From positions 1 through 44,619 of the forward strand of contig JAFZWV010000001.1 in NCBI GenBank assembly GCA_017617035.1: 44,619 bases of DNA, read 5' to 3'. The notes below the pieces were generated by a model. It was given only the letters and a program-made list of their open reading frames with translations, was not told where the DNA came from and did not search any database. Positions 1 through 8,405 of the stretch are shown one piece after another. Numbering within the stretch: the stretch's first letter is position 1; each line of letters starts with the position of its first letter. This DNA comes from Bacteroidales bacterium. GTDB lineage: Bacteria; Bacteroidota; Bacteroidia; Bacteroidales; UBA932. The position numbers and the translations under genes were made by a program.

Positions 1-1
1 C

Positions 2-1000
2 TTAGCATTTCAAAAACCTGACAAGGTGATAATGCTCGAAGGCACTGACACCGTCGGTCGTTTCGAGTTCCGCCCTCTTGAGCCGGGCTACGGACAGACC
101 ATCGGCAACGCCCTTCGCCGCATCCTTCTCGCTTCTTTGGAGGGATTCGCCATCAGTCAGATCAGGATCTCCGGCGTTCAGCAGGAGTTCCAGACCATCC
201 CCGGCGTGATCGAGGGTATGCAGGACATCATCCTCAACCTCAAGCAGGTCCGCTTCAAGAGAATGGTCGAAAGCGTCGACACTGAAACGGTGAATATCGT
301 CATCAGCGGCAAGCCCGAGTTTACCGCAGAGGACATCTCCAAGGGATTGTCTTCTTTCGTGGTGTTGAATCCTGAACAGCACATCTGCTCTCTTGAGCCT
401 TCTGTAAAGCTCGAAATCGCTATCGTTATTACCAAGGGTCGCGGTTTTGTTCCCGCAGACGAACTCAGAGACGACAACGCTCCCATCGGTACTATCCCCG
501 TAGACGCTATCTACACTCCTATCCGCAAGGTCAACTGGACAGTTGAGAACTGGCGTGTGGAGCAGAAGACCGACTACGAGAAGCTCAACCTCGAGGTTGT
601 GACCGACGGCAGCATCTCGCCTGATGCCGCTCTCCAGGACGCAGCAAACATCCTTATCTACCACTTCAAGCTGTTCACCGACGACAAGAAGGTGTCTCTC
701 GACACCCTTGTAGAGTCCGACAGCAAGGAGCTTGACGAAGAGAGCCTGCATATCAGGCACCTCCTCATGACCAAGCTCTCCGACGTGGGTCTTTCCGTTA
801 GAGCTTTCAACTGCCTCAAGGCTGCTGATATCGATACCTTCGCAGACCTCGTATCCTACTCGAGGAGCGAACTTATGAGATTCCGCAACTTCGGCCGCAA
901 GTCGCTCAATGAGATCGACGTTCTCGTAGAACAGAACCACCTCTCATTCGGAATGGATGTTACCAAGTACAATATTGAACCCAAGAAAAAGAACGTATAA
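2..1000 (+). CDS. rpoA: DNA-directed RNA polymerase subunit alpha (5' end outside window)
   Basis: RNA polymerase alpha subunit, the scaffold for core enzyme assembly and the target of many activators. The reading frame is already open at base 2 and reads LAFQKPDK before the first possible in-window start (GTG at 26). Bacteroidota RpoA proteins begin with about the same residues (of the form [12 protein letters not shown]), so the gene is cut by the window edge with about three codons missing, and the GTG at 26 is not the start. The N-terminal dimerisation domain ([29 protein letters not shown]) covers roughly visible residues 15-235. The C-terminal DNA-binding domain (residues about 255-320, with [11 protein letters not shown]) is complete. 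It is followed after 2 bases by rplQ, the conserved gene order of the alpha operon. Confidence 0.98.
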   Translation, partial: LAFQKPDKVIMLEGTDTVGRFEFRPLEPGYGQTIGNALRRILLASLEGFAISQIRISGVQQEFQTIPGVIEGMQDIILNLKQVRFKRMVESVDTETVNIVISGKPEFTAEDISKGLSSFVVLNPEQHICSLEPSVKLEIAIVITKGRGFVPADELRDDNAPIGTIPVDAIYTPIRKVNWTVENWRVEQKTDYEKLNLEVVTDGSISPDAALQDAANILIYHFKLFTDDKKVSLDTLVESDSKELDEESLHIRHLLMTKLSDVGLSVRAFNCLKAADIDTFADLVSYSRSELMRFRNFGRKSLNEIDVLVEQNHLSFGMDVTKYNIEPKKKNV

Positions 1001-1002
1001 CG

Positions 1003-1500
1003 ATGAGACACAATAGATCTATCAACCATCTCGGACGTCAGGCCGGCCATCGCAAGGCTCTCCTTGCGAACCTCGCATCGTCGCTCATCCTGAAGAAGAG
1101 GATCACTACAACCGTAGCTAAGGCTAAGGCTCTCAAGAGCTATGTCGAGCCCCTCATCACCAAGAGCAAAGACGACAGCACCCACAGCCGTCGTGTTGTG
1201 TTCAGCTACCTGAAGGATAAGGCAGCCGTTGCGGAGCTCTTCCGCACCGTCGCTCCCAAGATCGCAGACCGTCCCGGTGGATACACCCGCGTACTTCACC
1301 TCGGTTTCCGTCAGGGAGATGCAGCCGAAATGGCTCTTATCGAACTCGTAGACTTCAACGAGGCCGCTCTTGCAACTGCTCCTAAGGCAGCCGCCAAGAA
1401 GACCACCCGTCGCAGCACCAAGAAGGCTGAGGCCAAGGCCGAGGAGGCTCCTGTAGAGGCTCCCGCCGAGGCAGCCGCCGAAGAGCCCAAAGCTGAGTAA
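1003..1500 (+). CDS. rplQ: 50S ribosomal protein L17
   Basis: Large-subunit ribosomal protein L17, recognised from its conserved start ([20 protein letters not shown]) and position immediately after rpoA. The L17 core spans residues 1 to about 120. It is followed by a tail of about 45 residues made almost entirely of Ala, Lys, Glu and Pro. Tails of this kind are common in Bacteroidota L17, whereas the E. coli protein ends near residue 127. It is the last gene of the ribosomal operon and is followed by an intrinsic terminator at 1519-1556. Confidence 0.97.
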   Translation: MRHNRSINHLGRQAGHRKALLANLASSLILKKRITTTVAKAKALKSYVEPLITKSKDDSTHSRRVVFSYLKDKAAVAELFRTVAPKIADRPGGYTRVLHLGFRQGDAAEMALIELVDFNEAALATAPKAAAKKTTRRSTKKAEAKAEEAPVEAPAEAAAEEPKAE

Positions 1501-1518
1501 TTCGGAGGCATAGCCCAC

Positions 1519-1556
1519 AAAAATGGACTTCTGTCAGGCAGGAGTCCATTTTTTTT
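1519..1556 (+). terminator. Intrinsic terminator of the rpoA-rplQ operon
   Basis: ATGGACT (1523-1529) pairs with AGTCCAT (1543-1549), extended by the flanking A and T runs, and is followed by an uninterrupted T run to 1556. It lies 20 bases after the rplQ stop. Confidence 0.9.
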
Positions 1557-1557
1557 G

Positions 1558-1565
1558 TACCTTTG
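1558..1565 (+). promoter_or_regulatory. Promoter -7 box (TACCTTTG) for the phosphodiester glycosidase gene
   Basis: TACCTTTG is an exact match to the Bacteroidota -7 consensus TAnnTTTG. It starts one base after the T run of the upstream terminator. Transcription would begin near 1571, giving a leader of about 15 bases to the ATG at 1586. This rules out the in-frame ATG at 1523, which lies inside the terminator stem. Confidence 0.75.
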
Positions 1566-1585
1566 AGGAAGATAACACTAAAACG

Positions 1586-2668
1586 ATGAAGAATCCATCA
1601 TTCGTTTACGCCTTGTCGTTCCTGCTCCTTCTGGCTGCCGGATGCGACGAGAAAAAAGGCAGCACCGTACCTCCATGGCCATGGCAAGATCCAGCTCCGG
1701 CCGATACGGTAGCGCAGTCGGATACGTCCGGGACGGTCGATCCCATCGACCCCGTCGGCCCTTCCGCCCCGGAGTGGGCGGATGTAACTGCCGAATATGG
1801 CAAGCTGCCCGCATATGTAAAGATTCTTAAGGCCCCCGCAAAGCTGCAGGACCAGAACGCCGTGGCCTTTATCGCCGATGTCGACCTCTCGCAGACCTCC
1901 TTCCATGTCTGGGGAATCAAGGACATCGGAACCCAGGGGACTACCGATTCGTTCAAGACGCCCGGCCAGGTCTATTCGGACAAGGGTAGCCCGGCGGTGG
2001 TGATCAACGGCGGCTTCTTCTTCTCCGACGGCGGGAAACGCTATGCCGCCAGCCTTGCCGCCAACAACGGCGATCTGCTCTCGACCAATATCAATTATGC
2101 GTCGCAGGACTGGGTCTCGATCTACTACCCGACCCGCGCCGTGTTCCTTGAGCACTCCGACGGCAGCTTCGAGGCGGCATGGTCGTACTACAAGAGCCTT
2201 AGCGAACACTGGATCTACCAGGAGCCGGCCGAGAATCTCTGGTCCGACAGGCCGCTGAAGACCCCGAGCGCCACCTTCCCCGTGAAGGGAGTGGCTTACG
2301 AGGCGGTCAACGGCATCGGCGGCGGCCCCGTGCTGCTCAAGGGCGGCGAGATCAAGAACACCTACCGCTTCGAGTTGTTCGACGGTTCGAGTGGCATCGG
2401 CTGTACCGAGCGTCACCCCAGAACCGCAATAGGCATCACATCGGACAAGCACCTCGTACTGTTCGTATGCGAGGGCAGGAACATGACCCCGGACGTACCC
2501 GGATTCACCACGGCCGAGGTGGCCCGTATCCTCAAGGACTACGGCTGCACGGACGCCATCAACCTCGACGGCGGCGGCTCCTCAATGATGCTGGCCGGCG
2601 GCAGGGAACTCATCAAGTCTTCCGACGGGAAACAGCGTTCGGTCGCAAGTTGCGTTTACATCAATTAA
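1586..2668 (+). CDS. Phosphodiester glycosidase family lipoprotein (NAGPA/DUF2233)
   Basis: Predicted exported lipoprotein of the phosphodiester glycosidase family (PF09992). The family is named for the mammalian 'uncovering enzyme', which removes GlcNAc from GlcNAc-1-phosphodiesters. It has 360 residues, with a lipobox LLAAGC near residue 19 followed by a Pro/Asp-rich linker containing DTSGTVDP. Family motifs are present in order: NGGFFFSDGG (about 140-150), GIGGGPVLLKGG (about 245), RHPRTAIGIT (about 275) and NLDGGGSSMM (about 327-336). The start at 1586 is chosen because it begins the signal peptide and lies just after a -7 box; an earlier in-frame ATG is in the upstream terminator. The next lipoprotein follows after 22 bases and is probably co-transcribed. 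The substrate is unknown. A role in cleaving sugar-phosphodiester links fits the phosphatases and GDPD elsewhere in the window. Confidence 0.85.
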   Translation: MKNPSFVYALSFLLLLAAGCDEKKGSTVPPWPWQDPAPADTVAQSDTSGTVDPIDPVGPSAPEWADVTAEYGKLPAYVKILKAPAKLQDQNAVAFIADVDLSQTSFHVWGIKDIGTQGTTDSFKTPGQVYSDKGSPAVVINGGFFFSDGGKRYAASLAANNGDLLSTNINYASQDWVSIYYPTRAVFLEHSDGSFEAAWSYYKSLSEHWIYQEPAENLWSDRPLKTPSATFPVKGVAYEAVNGIGGGPVLLKGGEIKNTYRFELFDGSSGIGCTERHPRTAIGITSDKHLVLFVCEGRNMTPDVPGFTTAEVARILKDYGCTDAINLDGGGSSMMLAGGRELIKSSDGKQRSVASCVYIN

Positions 2669-2690
2669 CCACTTAATAACCAAAAACATT

Positions 2691-4391
2691 ATGAAAAAAG
2701 TATTAATGGCGCTTTGCGCTTTAGCATTTGTCTTCGGATGCCAGGAGCCGGAGGTTACTCCGGACAAGCCTGACGGACCCGACGGCCCCACTGGAAAGGG
2801 TGAGTTTACTCTGACCTCAAATGCGGCCGTTACGATAGACCAGGCCGGTGGAGAAGTAAAGGTTGAATTCACATCTACCGTCGACTGGGCTGCATCCCTG
2901 GACGTAGAATCTTCCGTCGCTACCCTTAATGTCAAGTCCGGCTCGGCCGAAGACACCTTCGTCAAGGTAACCGTCAAGGCTTTTGAGGAGAAGAACTCAA
3001 GCCGCGAGATCAAGCTTACCCTCAAGCCCGAAGGCCTCGACAATGTTGTCGTGACCATTACCCAGAACGGCGAGTTCGTCCCGTTCTTCGAAGTAAGTGA
3101 AAGCCAACTTGAGATCGGCCCCGCCGGCGGACAGGTTTCCTTCACTATTTCAACCAACACCGAATTCAATGTTAAGACTTATGATGAATTCGAAGAGTGG
3201 GCTGCGTTCACTCTCAATGAAACCACCGGTACATTCACCGTTCAGGCCAACCCTGAGTTCGATGCACGCGAGGCCTATGTGAAGTTCACTGTTCCTGCAA
3301 TCCAGGTTCCTATCCTTGATGACGAAGGAAAAGAAACAGGCGAGACCGAGGATATGCCCGTAAGAGTTTACCTGTCTCAGAAGGGTAAAGTCAGCCTCGA
3401 CTGGATCTTCACCATTCCCGACGATATCGTCGCGGGTTCGACCAACTACTCGGTGGCGATCTATAATAGCGCTTTGCTGCTCTGCAACGGTTCCGCACTC
3501 TTTATGGTTAATCCTGCTGATGGAACAGTATTGGGCGAAGTTCCCATGGAAACCGACGGCCATACTATTAAGTGTATTACCACCGATGATGCAGGCAACC
3601 TCCTGATTCTTCTCGACGGTATGTACACCGAAGGTATGTATGTCATCGTAATGCCTAGTTCTGATCAGAACCAGCAGAAGACTCTGCTTTACTATCCCAA
3701 CCCTTACTATGGATATGGTCTGAACAACATCAAGGCTAAGGGTGATGTCTACGGTCAGGCGGTTGTTACTACCTTTGGAGGCGGTGCTCCCAACTACGGT
3801 GGAAAGAACGTCTGCCTCTACTGGAACGTGGGCTCCGGCTCTGCCGCATGGGAGAAGAACGGCGAAGGCGTTTATATCTCAAAGCCTACGGGCGACATCG
3901 CTCCCGAACATCTCGCTTCGCACACCTGCTGGGATTCCTTCCGTTGTATCTTCGCTCCTGTAGGACCGCGCGTTTCCGACGGCTTCATGTTCGGAGGATA
4001 TGACGGACAGTACAAGCTCTTGTTCTACAACGGCTCGTCATGGAGCCCTGTAATGGATCCTGGTTATACCTGGGAAAGCGGAATCACCAGCTACGCGTCC
4101 ATCGATTGGGGCGGCGAGGTTTACAGCATTGCCCTCGGTATGTCTTACTTCCCTTGCTGGGATATTGCTTCCGACCTCTGGTTTATGAAAGGTAACGGAG
4201 CAAGCGTAGAGACTGCCGCAAAAATACCTGTCCCGATTCTTACCACGGAAGGACTCGATGCCGATTCCTCTATCTTCGCTTACACGCCTCAGGCTAGCGA
4301 CGTCGCGCTCCATGTCGAAGAAGGCAATCTTGCAGCCTACATCATCGACGGTTCACTCAAGGTCTTCGGAAAGGTGACCTTCAGCAAGTAA
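2691..4391 (+). CDS. BACON-domain surface lipoprotein, candidate glycan-binding protein
   Basis: A 566-residue lipoprotein (signal peptide with lipobox VFGC near residue 17) followed by an acidic, Pro-rich stretch. Two BACON-like beta-sandwich domains follow: about residues 38-130 (ending VVVTITQNGEF) and about 133-238 (ending VRVYLSQKGK). The ending VxITQxG is characteristic of BACON domains in Bacteroidota carbohydrate-active proteins. Residues 240-566 have repeated beta-rich, Gly/Tyr/Trp-rich blocks suggestive of a beta-propeller, but I cannot name the family. There are no obvious catalytic motifs. The likely role is glycan binding at the cell surface. It lies 22 bases after the phosphodiester glycosidase gene with no promoter seen between them, and ends at a terminator shared with the convergent gene. 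Confidence 0.8.
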   Translation: MKKVLMALCALAFVFGCQEPEVTPDKPDGPDGPTGKGEFTLTSNAAVTIDQAGGEVKVEFTSTVDWAASLDVESSVATLNVKSGSAEDTFVKVTVKAFEEKNSSREIKLTLKPEGLDNVVVTITQNGEFVPFFEVSESQLEIGPAGGQVSFTISTNTEFNVKTYDEFEEWAAFTLNETTGTFTVQANPEFDAREAYVKFTVPAIQVPILDDEGKETGETEDMPVRVYLSQKGKVSLDWIFTIPDDIVAGSTNYSVAIYNSALLLCNGSALFMVNPADGTVLGEVPMETDGHTIKCITTDDAGNLLILLDGMYTEGMYVIVMPSSDQNQQKTLLYYPNPYYGYGLNNIKAKGDVYGQAVVTTFGGGAPNYGGKNVCLYWNVGSGSAAWEKNGEGVYISKPTGDIAPEHLASHTCWDSFRCIFAPVGPRVSDGFMFGGYDGQYKLLFYNGSSWSPVMDPGYTWESGITSYASIDWGGEVYSIALGMSYFPCWDIASDLWFMKGNGASVETAAKIPVPILTTEGLDADSSIFAYTPQASDVALHVEEGNLAAYIIDGSLKVFGKVTFSK

Positions 4392-4407
4392 CCCATAAAC
4401 CCATAGT

Positions 4408-4441
4408 AAAAAAAGGCGACCCGATCGGGCCGCCTTTTTTT
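4408..4441. terminator. Bidirectional terminator between convergent genes
   Basis: GGCG (4415-4418) and CCC (4420-4422) pair with GGG (4427-4429) and CGCC (4431-4434) around a GATC loop with one mismatch. The stem is flanked by an A run on the left and a T run on the right, so it can terminate transcripts from both directions. The minus-strand gene's stop codon sits in the T run. Confidence 0.88.
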
Positions 4442-5819
4442 AACTGCGCCAGAAGATTTTCCGTCGGGTGAACAGGCAGGTAAGGGCTACCATCAGACAG
4501 ACGATAATGACTCCGCGAAGGAAACCCAGCAGGGGATTGCCGACGGTCAGCTGATCGAAGGCGCTGAAACCAACCAGGTAAAGCAAGGGCATAATGACAA
4601 AGCCCGTAACCGTATATGCTACCATGGGGTTCTGGCCTATCATCGTAAGGTTGAGGCTGAGCGGACGCCGGCTTTCGCACCACAGAAGGAAAGCGGTCAT
4701 CAGACACGCGAGACCGGCGGTGGAGAGCATGTAACTGATGTTTGCATGGTCTTTTGTGATCCCGCCGTCGATGGGATCGAACACGATGCCGAACTGCAAG
4801 CAGGCAAAGCCTATGCGCATGATTATCGACCATGCCGACTTGTCCTCGCGCGTGAGCCACATAGCCAGGGCACCGAGGATGAAGACCGCGATCAGGAGTA
4901 TCCAGATGTGGCGCGTGAAAAAGCCCCACAGCGAGAGCGGGGTCATCAGGAAACACAGCCCGGCGGCGATGACGGTCTTGCTGTCGGCGGGGGACTCGCA
5001 AACCGCGGACGGGCCTGCTTCGGAGGCCGCCATCAGGATATCGCCTATGACGGTGCCGATCAGAACGACCAGCAGGTACTGTACGTATGACCAGCGGAAA
5101 AGCCAGTCTATCCAGTCGGGAAAGGCCAGCACATCGAGGGCGTGAGTATGCCAGTTAACCTCCTTGGTGATAAAGACCACGGCGAGGATAACCAACCTCC
5201 AAGCGAGCCTGCCGCGAGTAAGCAGCCAGGCAAAGCCTCCCAGCAGCGCCACCAGCGACAGCACCATGATGATAATGTCGATGTGGTGCAGCTCGAGCGC
5301 CGCGCCGAAGACAAACCGCTCCACAAACAGCATCGCGATGATAATAAAGACCCCGGCGAGATTGATTGTCATTCCGAGCGAAGTCGAGGAATTTCTGGCT
5401 GGGACGCGCCATAGCGCCAAAAATAAGCCGCACCAAATACCGAATCTCAGCAGGCAGGCGCTCCAGCTATGGTAGTCCGCTACAAGGCCGGCGTTGCCGA
5501 GCACCAGGCCGAAGGCCGCGAGTGTAAGCCAGCGCCGGACGAGCCCGAGCGAGATGCGCCCAAGGCTCTCACCCCTGCGGAGCCTGGCGCCCAGCGCGAA
5601 GGGGATGGCTACGCCCATCGAAAACAGGAACCATGGAAATACCAGGTCCACCCAGGTAATGCCCTTGACCGCGAAATTGAAGGCATAGGTGGGCGGGGGA
5701 CACTGGCAGTGGAACATCCATGCCGGAAGCCCCGCGCCCCAACCTATCGCGGAGGCCATGATCATCATGACGATGGCGATTCCGCGAAGGGCGTCGATGG
5801 AAGCTATGCGCTTGTTCAT
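4440..5819 (-). CDS. DUF5009/HGSNAT-like membrane acyltransferase
   Basis: Polytopic inner-membrane protein of 459 residues, related to heparan-alpha-glucosaminide N-acetyltransferase (HGSNAT) and called DUF5009 in Bacteroidota. Visible motifs are IDALRGIAIVMMIM in the first membrane segment and GITWVDLVFPWFLFSMG in the second; about ten more hydrophobic segments follow. HGSNAT transfers acetyl groups to terminal glucosamine across the membrane, and NagX-type relatives occur with GlcNAc catabolic genes. The region equivalent to the catalytic His of human HGSNAT, as I align it, has Asn instead, so activity is uncertain. Residues about 139-153 (NSSTSLGMTI) are encoded by a palindromic repeat (5368-5394) lying in frame. 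The start overlaps the stop of the MFS gene by 4 bases, so the two are translationally coupled. Confidence 0.82.
   Translation of the reverse strand: MNKRIASIDALRGIAIVMMIMASAIGWGAGLPAWMFHCQCPPPTYAFNFAVKGITWVDLVFPWFLFSMGVAIPFALGARLRRGESLGRISLGLVRRWLTLAAFGLVLGNAGLVADYHSWSACLLRFGIWCGLFLALWRVPARNSSTSLGMTINLAGVFIIIAMLFVERFVFGAALELHHIDIIIMVLSLVALLGGFAWLLTRGRLAWRLVILAVVFITKEVNWHTHALDVLAFPDWIDWLFRWSYVQYLLVVLIGTVIGDILMAASEAGPSAVCESPADSKTVIAAGLCFLMTPLSLWGFFTRHIWILLIAVFILGALAMWLTREDKSAWSIIMRIGFACLQFGIVFDPIDGGITKDHANISYMLSTAGLACLMTAFLLWCESRRPLSLNLTMIGQNPMVAYTVTGFVIMPLLYLVGFSAFDQLTVGNPLLGFLRGVIIVCLMVALTCLFTRRKIFWRS
5368..5394. repeat. GTCATTCCGAGCGAAG repeat inside the DUF5009 gene
   Basis: A 27-base copy of a repeat that also occurs at 21790-21816, 38524-38560 and twice in 39919-39991. 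It begins GTCATTCCGAGCGAAG and ends TCGAGGAATTT. It reads through in frame on the minus strand of the host gene. Confidence 0.8.
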
Positions 5820-7228
5820 TTCCTGCCTTTGCTCTTCCAGTAGCGCTCGATTTCCTCGAGGGTCATGCCGGTAGTCTCAGGCATGAGCTTCCACATGATG
5901 AGCATGTACGGCACGCACATGACGGCGAACATGAGGAAGGTGCCGGCCGGGGTAAGGTTCGCAAGGAACCACGGCGTAAGCTGGCCGATGAGGTAGGTTC
6001 CCACCCAGAGCGCCATGCCTGCGATACTCATCGCAAGGCCGCGTACGCGGTTGGGATACATCTCCGAAAGGATGACGAACACCACCGCGCTGATCGAGAT
6101 GGCGGTCGAGAAGACGTAGAGCAGGAAGAAGGCAAGCAAGAAGCCGTTCCCAAGGCCGAGGGCCGCTCCCTTGAAGAAGTAGAGCGCGATAGCGAGGAGG
6201 CAGACGATCATGGAGCTTACACCCCAGTAGACCAGCTGTTTGCGGCCTACCTTGTCGATTATGATTGTGGCGATGATGGTCGTCAAGAAGTTCACGGCGC
6301 CTACGAGCACGGTCGAGAGCAGCGAGACGTCTCCGGTCATGCCGGCGTCTTCGAAGATCTTCGGACCATAGTAGAGGACGGCGTTCACGCCCATGAACTG
6401 GCCGAGTATGGCGATGGCGCAGCCGATAAGGACGGCGCGGAAGATGCCGGGCTCGAAGATTTCCTTCCAGTTGGCCTTGACCTCGCTGCCGATGGCCTCG
6501 AGAGTCTCTCCGGCCTGCTTGGAGGCCTCTTCTTCGGTGATGTAGATCTTCTGGAGGATAGCCGAAGCCTCGGGGCCGCGGCCCTTGACGAGCAGCCAGC
6601 GCGGGCTCTCAGGGATGAAGAAGATCACCACCAGGAAGATGATGTCGGGTATAAGGTTGCAGCCCAGCATGCCCCTCCAGTACTCGGAGTTGAACATGTT
6701 GGTCATCAGCGAGCCGCTTACGCTTTCGTCGACATTTTTATAGATAATAAAGTTGACGAGGTAGGCGAGCAGGAAGCCGAGGGTGATCATCAGCTGATAA
6801 AGGGCTACCAGGGTTCCACGCTTGCTGGCGACAGCAACTTCCGAAATATACATGGGGGAGACTATCGACACTACGCCGATACCGAAGCCGCCGAACATGC
6901 GGAATACGACGAGCTGCGAGAAGTTCCCGGCTACAGCGCAGCCGAAGGCCGAGATGCTGAACATCAGGGCGGCTATGAGCATGGTCCTTTTACGGCCTAT
7001 TCCGTCGGAAAGCATACCTGCGACCAAAACACCGATGATCGAGCCGATAAGGGCGCAGCCTACGTACCAGCCTTCCTGAATGGTGTTGAGGGCGAACTGG
7101 GTAGTAACCGCCTTGGTCGTTCCGGAAATAACCGCCGTGTCGTAACCGAACAGGATGCCGCCGATGGCGGCGACGACTGCCAGGAATACGACGTATCCCA
7201 TGTTTACGTTTTCAGTTTTAGTAGCCAT
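5816..7228 (-). CDS. MFS sugar:proton symporter (sugar porter family)
   Basis: Inner-membrane monosaccharide transporter of the sugar porter family (XylE/GLUT-like). At 470 residues with about twelve hydrophobic segments it has the usual family size. Diagnostic motifs are GGILFGYDTAVISG in TM1, DGIGRKR in the loop between TM2 and TM3, PESPRWLL before the central loop, DKVGRK in the second half, and PETTGMTLEEIERYW after TM12. It probably imports a monosaccharide released in the periplasm. The exact sugar cannot be read from the sequence. It lies 2 bases downstream of the DUF4434 gene and overlaps the start of the DUF5009 gene by 4 bases, so the three form one operon. Confidence 0.92.
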   Translation of the reverse strand: MATKTENVNMGYVVFLAVVAAIGGILFGYDTAVISGTTKAVTTQFALNTIQEGWYVGCALIGSIIGVLVAGMLSDGIGRKRTMLIAALMFSISAFGCAVAGNFSQLVVFRMFGGFGIGVVSIVSPMYISEVAVASKRGTLVALYQLMITLGFLLAYLVNFIIYKNVDESVSGSLMTNMFNSEYWRGMLGCNLIPDIIFLVVIFFIPESPRWLLVKGRGPEASAILQKIYITEEEASKQAGETLEAIGSEVKANWKEIFEPGIFRAVLIGCAIAILGQFMGVNAVLYYGPKIFEDAGMTGDVSLLSTVLVGAVNFLTTIIATIIIDKVGRKQLVYWGVSSMIVCLLAIALYFFKGAALGLGNGFLLAFFLLYVFSTAISISAVVFVILSEMYPNRVRGLAMSIAGMALWVGTYLIGQLTPWFLANLTPAGTFLMFAVMCVPYMLIMWKLMPETTGMTLEEIERYWKSKGRK

Positions 7229-7230
7229 AG

Positions 7231-8307
7231 TTATCTAATGTTAAAGTATTCTTTGTAACGGTCGTAAAGGTGTCCTGCTTGGAGGTAGGCCGACTGAGGG
7301 CTAAGGAAGTGCGAGAACTCGAAGGTGATAGCCTTGTCATAGCCGCAGCGAGCCGCTGCCTCCAGTTTGAGGCGCAGTTTGTCGAACTTGATCGGGAGGA
7401 ATTTGATCGGCATGTCACGGTCGAAGGTCTCGGCGTTGGTCCAGCACTGCATTCCGTAGCGGTCTGCAAGCTTTTTGTTTACAGAGAAGAAGGCGTCGAG
7501 TTCGTCGTAGTCGATGTGGCCGTCCTGGAAGGCGACTGCGTCTACCACTTCGTGGATGCCCGAGAATATCTCATCCCACTCTTTTTCGTGCTGCTGCACG
7601 CTTACGGCCTGCTCCTTTGTCAGATTGCCGCCTGCTGCATCCACTGCTTTCTTGCCGTCGATCCAAGGGGAAATGAAGGTGGGAAGGCCGCCGCTTACGT
7701 CCTTACACATCTTACCCATGGTGTAGAAGCAGTCGACCGCGCCCTTTGTTGCGCGTGAGATTTCGGTGGAGATGTACCAGCCCTGGAAGCTCTTGTGGTG
7801 ACCATAGTTCTTCCAGACTTCGTCGATAACGAATTTGTTGACCTCGGTTTCGTACATCATATCGCCGGTGTCCCAATAGCGACCAGAATCATACAGACCG
7901 AAGTAGAACTTCATCCCGTGTTTGTCGGCAAGGGTAAGGAAGAGCTCCAGAAGGTCCATCGAAGGCATATAGCAGCCCTTCTTCATGAGGTATTCGCTCG
8001 GCCACGTGATGAATTTGCGGTAGCCGCTTCGGATCATAATTACAGTATCGATGCCGATAGCCTTCATGTTGAGGAAATCCTGGTCCCACTCTACAGGGCC
8101 CCAGTTCTGGTGGGGGATGTCATGGGATATCTCATCGAGGAAAGTGCCGGTGATCCTGAGCCCCTGATTTTTGGGTACAATGAGCCACGTTCCACGGTCT
8201 GCGCCTTCGATTGCGGGTGCTTCCGAGCAGCCCGACAGGAGCGGCGCCGCGGCGGCGGCCGCCGTCGCTGCTGCAGCCGTCTTGAGGAAAGTTCTTCTGT
8301 CTGTCAT
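7231..8307 (-). CDS. Tat-exported DUF4434 lipoprotein, glycosidase-like
   Basis: A 358-residue exported protein starting MTDRRTFLKTAAA, a clear twin-arginine (Tat) signal, followed by an Ala-rich hydrophobic stretch and lipobox LLSGC. It should therefore be folded in the cytoplasm and then exported. The mature part resembles DUF4434, a TIM-barrel family related to glycoside hydrolases: residues about 45-70 contain GTFLDEISHDIPHQNWG, and later barrel strands include KFYFGLYDSG and GWYISTEIS. Start choice: an in-frame ATG at 8337 overlaps the -7 box at 8335-8342, so 8307, which begins the Tat signal, is preferred. It is the first gene of a minus-strand operon with the MFS permease and DUF5009, divergent from SusC. 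Substrate unknown; the DUF assignment is from memory of family patterns. Confidence 0.78.
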   Translation of the reverse strand: MTDRRTFLKTAAAATAAAAAAPLLSGCSEAPAIEGADRGTWLIVPKNQGLRITGTFLDEISHDIPHQNWGPVEWDQDFLNMKAIGIDTVIMIRSGYRKFITWPSEYLMKKGCYMPSMDLLELFLTLADKHGMKFYFGLYDSGRYWDTGDMMYETEVNKFVIDEVWKNYGHHKSFQGWYISTEISRATKGAVDCFYTMGKMCKDVSGGLPTFISPWIDGKKAVDAAGGNLTKEQAVSVQQHEKEWDEIFSGIHEVVDAVAFQDGHIDYDELDAFFSVNKKLADRYGMQCWTNAETFDRDMPIKFLPIKFDKLRLKLEAAARCGYDKAITFEFSHFLSPQSAYLQAGHLYDRYKEYFNIR

Positions 8308-8334
8308 ATGGGTTAGTATTGGTTTCAGTTTGTA

Positions 8335-8342
8335 CAAATGTA
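8335..8342 (-). promoter_or_regulatory. Promoter -7 box (TACATTTG) for the DUF4434 operon
   Basis: Minus-strand TACATTTG matches TAnnTTTG exactly. The transcript would start near 8329, about 20 bases before the ATG at 8307. The two divergent -7 boxes (this and 8364-8371) lie only 21 bases apart, so the two promoters overlap back to back. Confidence 0.7.
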
Positions 8343-8363
8343 CAGAAAATATATGTTTTTTAG

Positions 8364-8371
8364 TATCTTTG
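8364..8371 (+). promoter_or_regulatory. Promoter -7 box (TATCTTTG) for the SusC operon
   Basis: TATCTTTG matches the Bacteroidota -7 consensus. Transcription would start near 8377, leaving a leader of about 29 bases to the ATG at 8406. This excludes the in-frame TTG at 8376 as a start. No clear -33 TTTG was found. Confidence 0.75.
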
Positions 8372-8395
8372 GGTATTGAACCACATTACTAACCT
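8369..8395 (+). promoter_or_regulatory. Shared leader element upstream of SusC
   Basis: TTGGGTATT followed by ACTAACC (8388-8394) matches 21 of 27 positions of 16312-16338, which lies upstream of the large beta-helix lipoprotein. ACTAACC is also found at 16363-16369 and, on the minus strand, at 8317-8311 in the divergent DUF4434 leader. The function is unknown; it could be part of the promoter or a 5' UTR signal. Confidence 0.45.
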
Positions 8396-8405
8396 AAGAC
8401 ACTCA

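Noticed and set aside
1523-1585. ATG at 1523 as the start of the phosphodiester glycosidase
   Set aside because: It lies within the rplQ terminator stem and upstream of the -7 box, and the signal peptide starts at 1586.
8376-8405. TTG at 8376 as the start of SusC
   Set aside because: It lies at or before the predicted transcription start. The signal peptide begins at the ATG at 8406.
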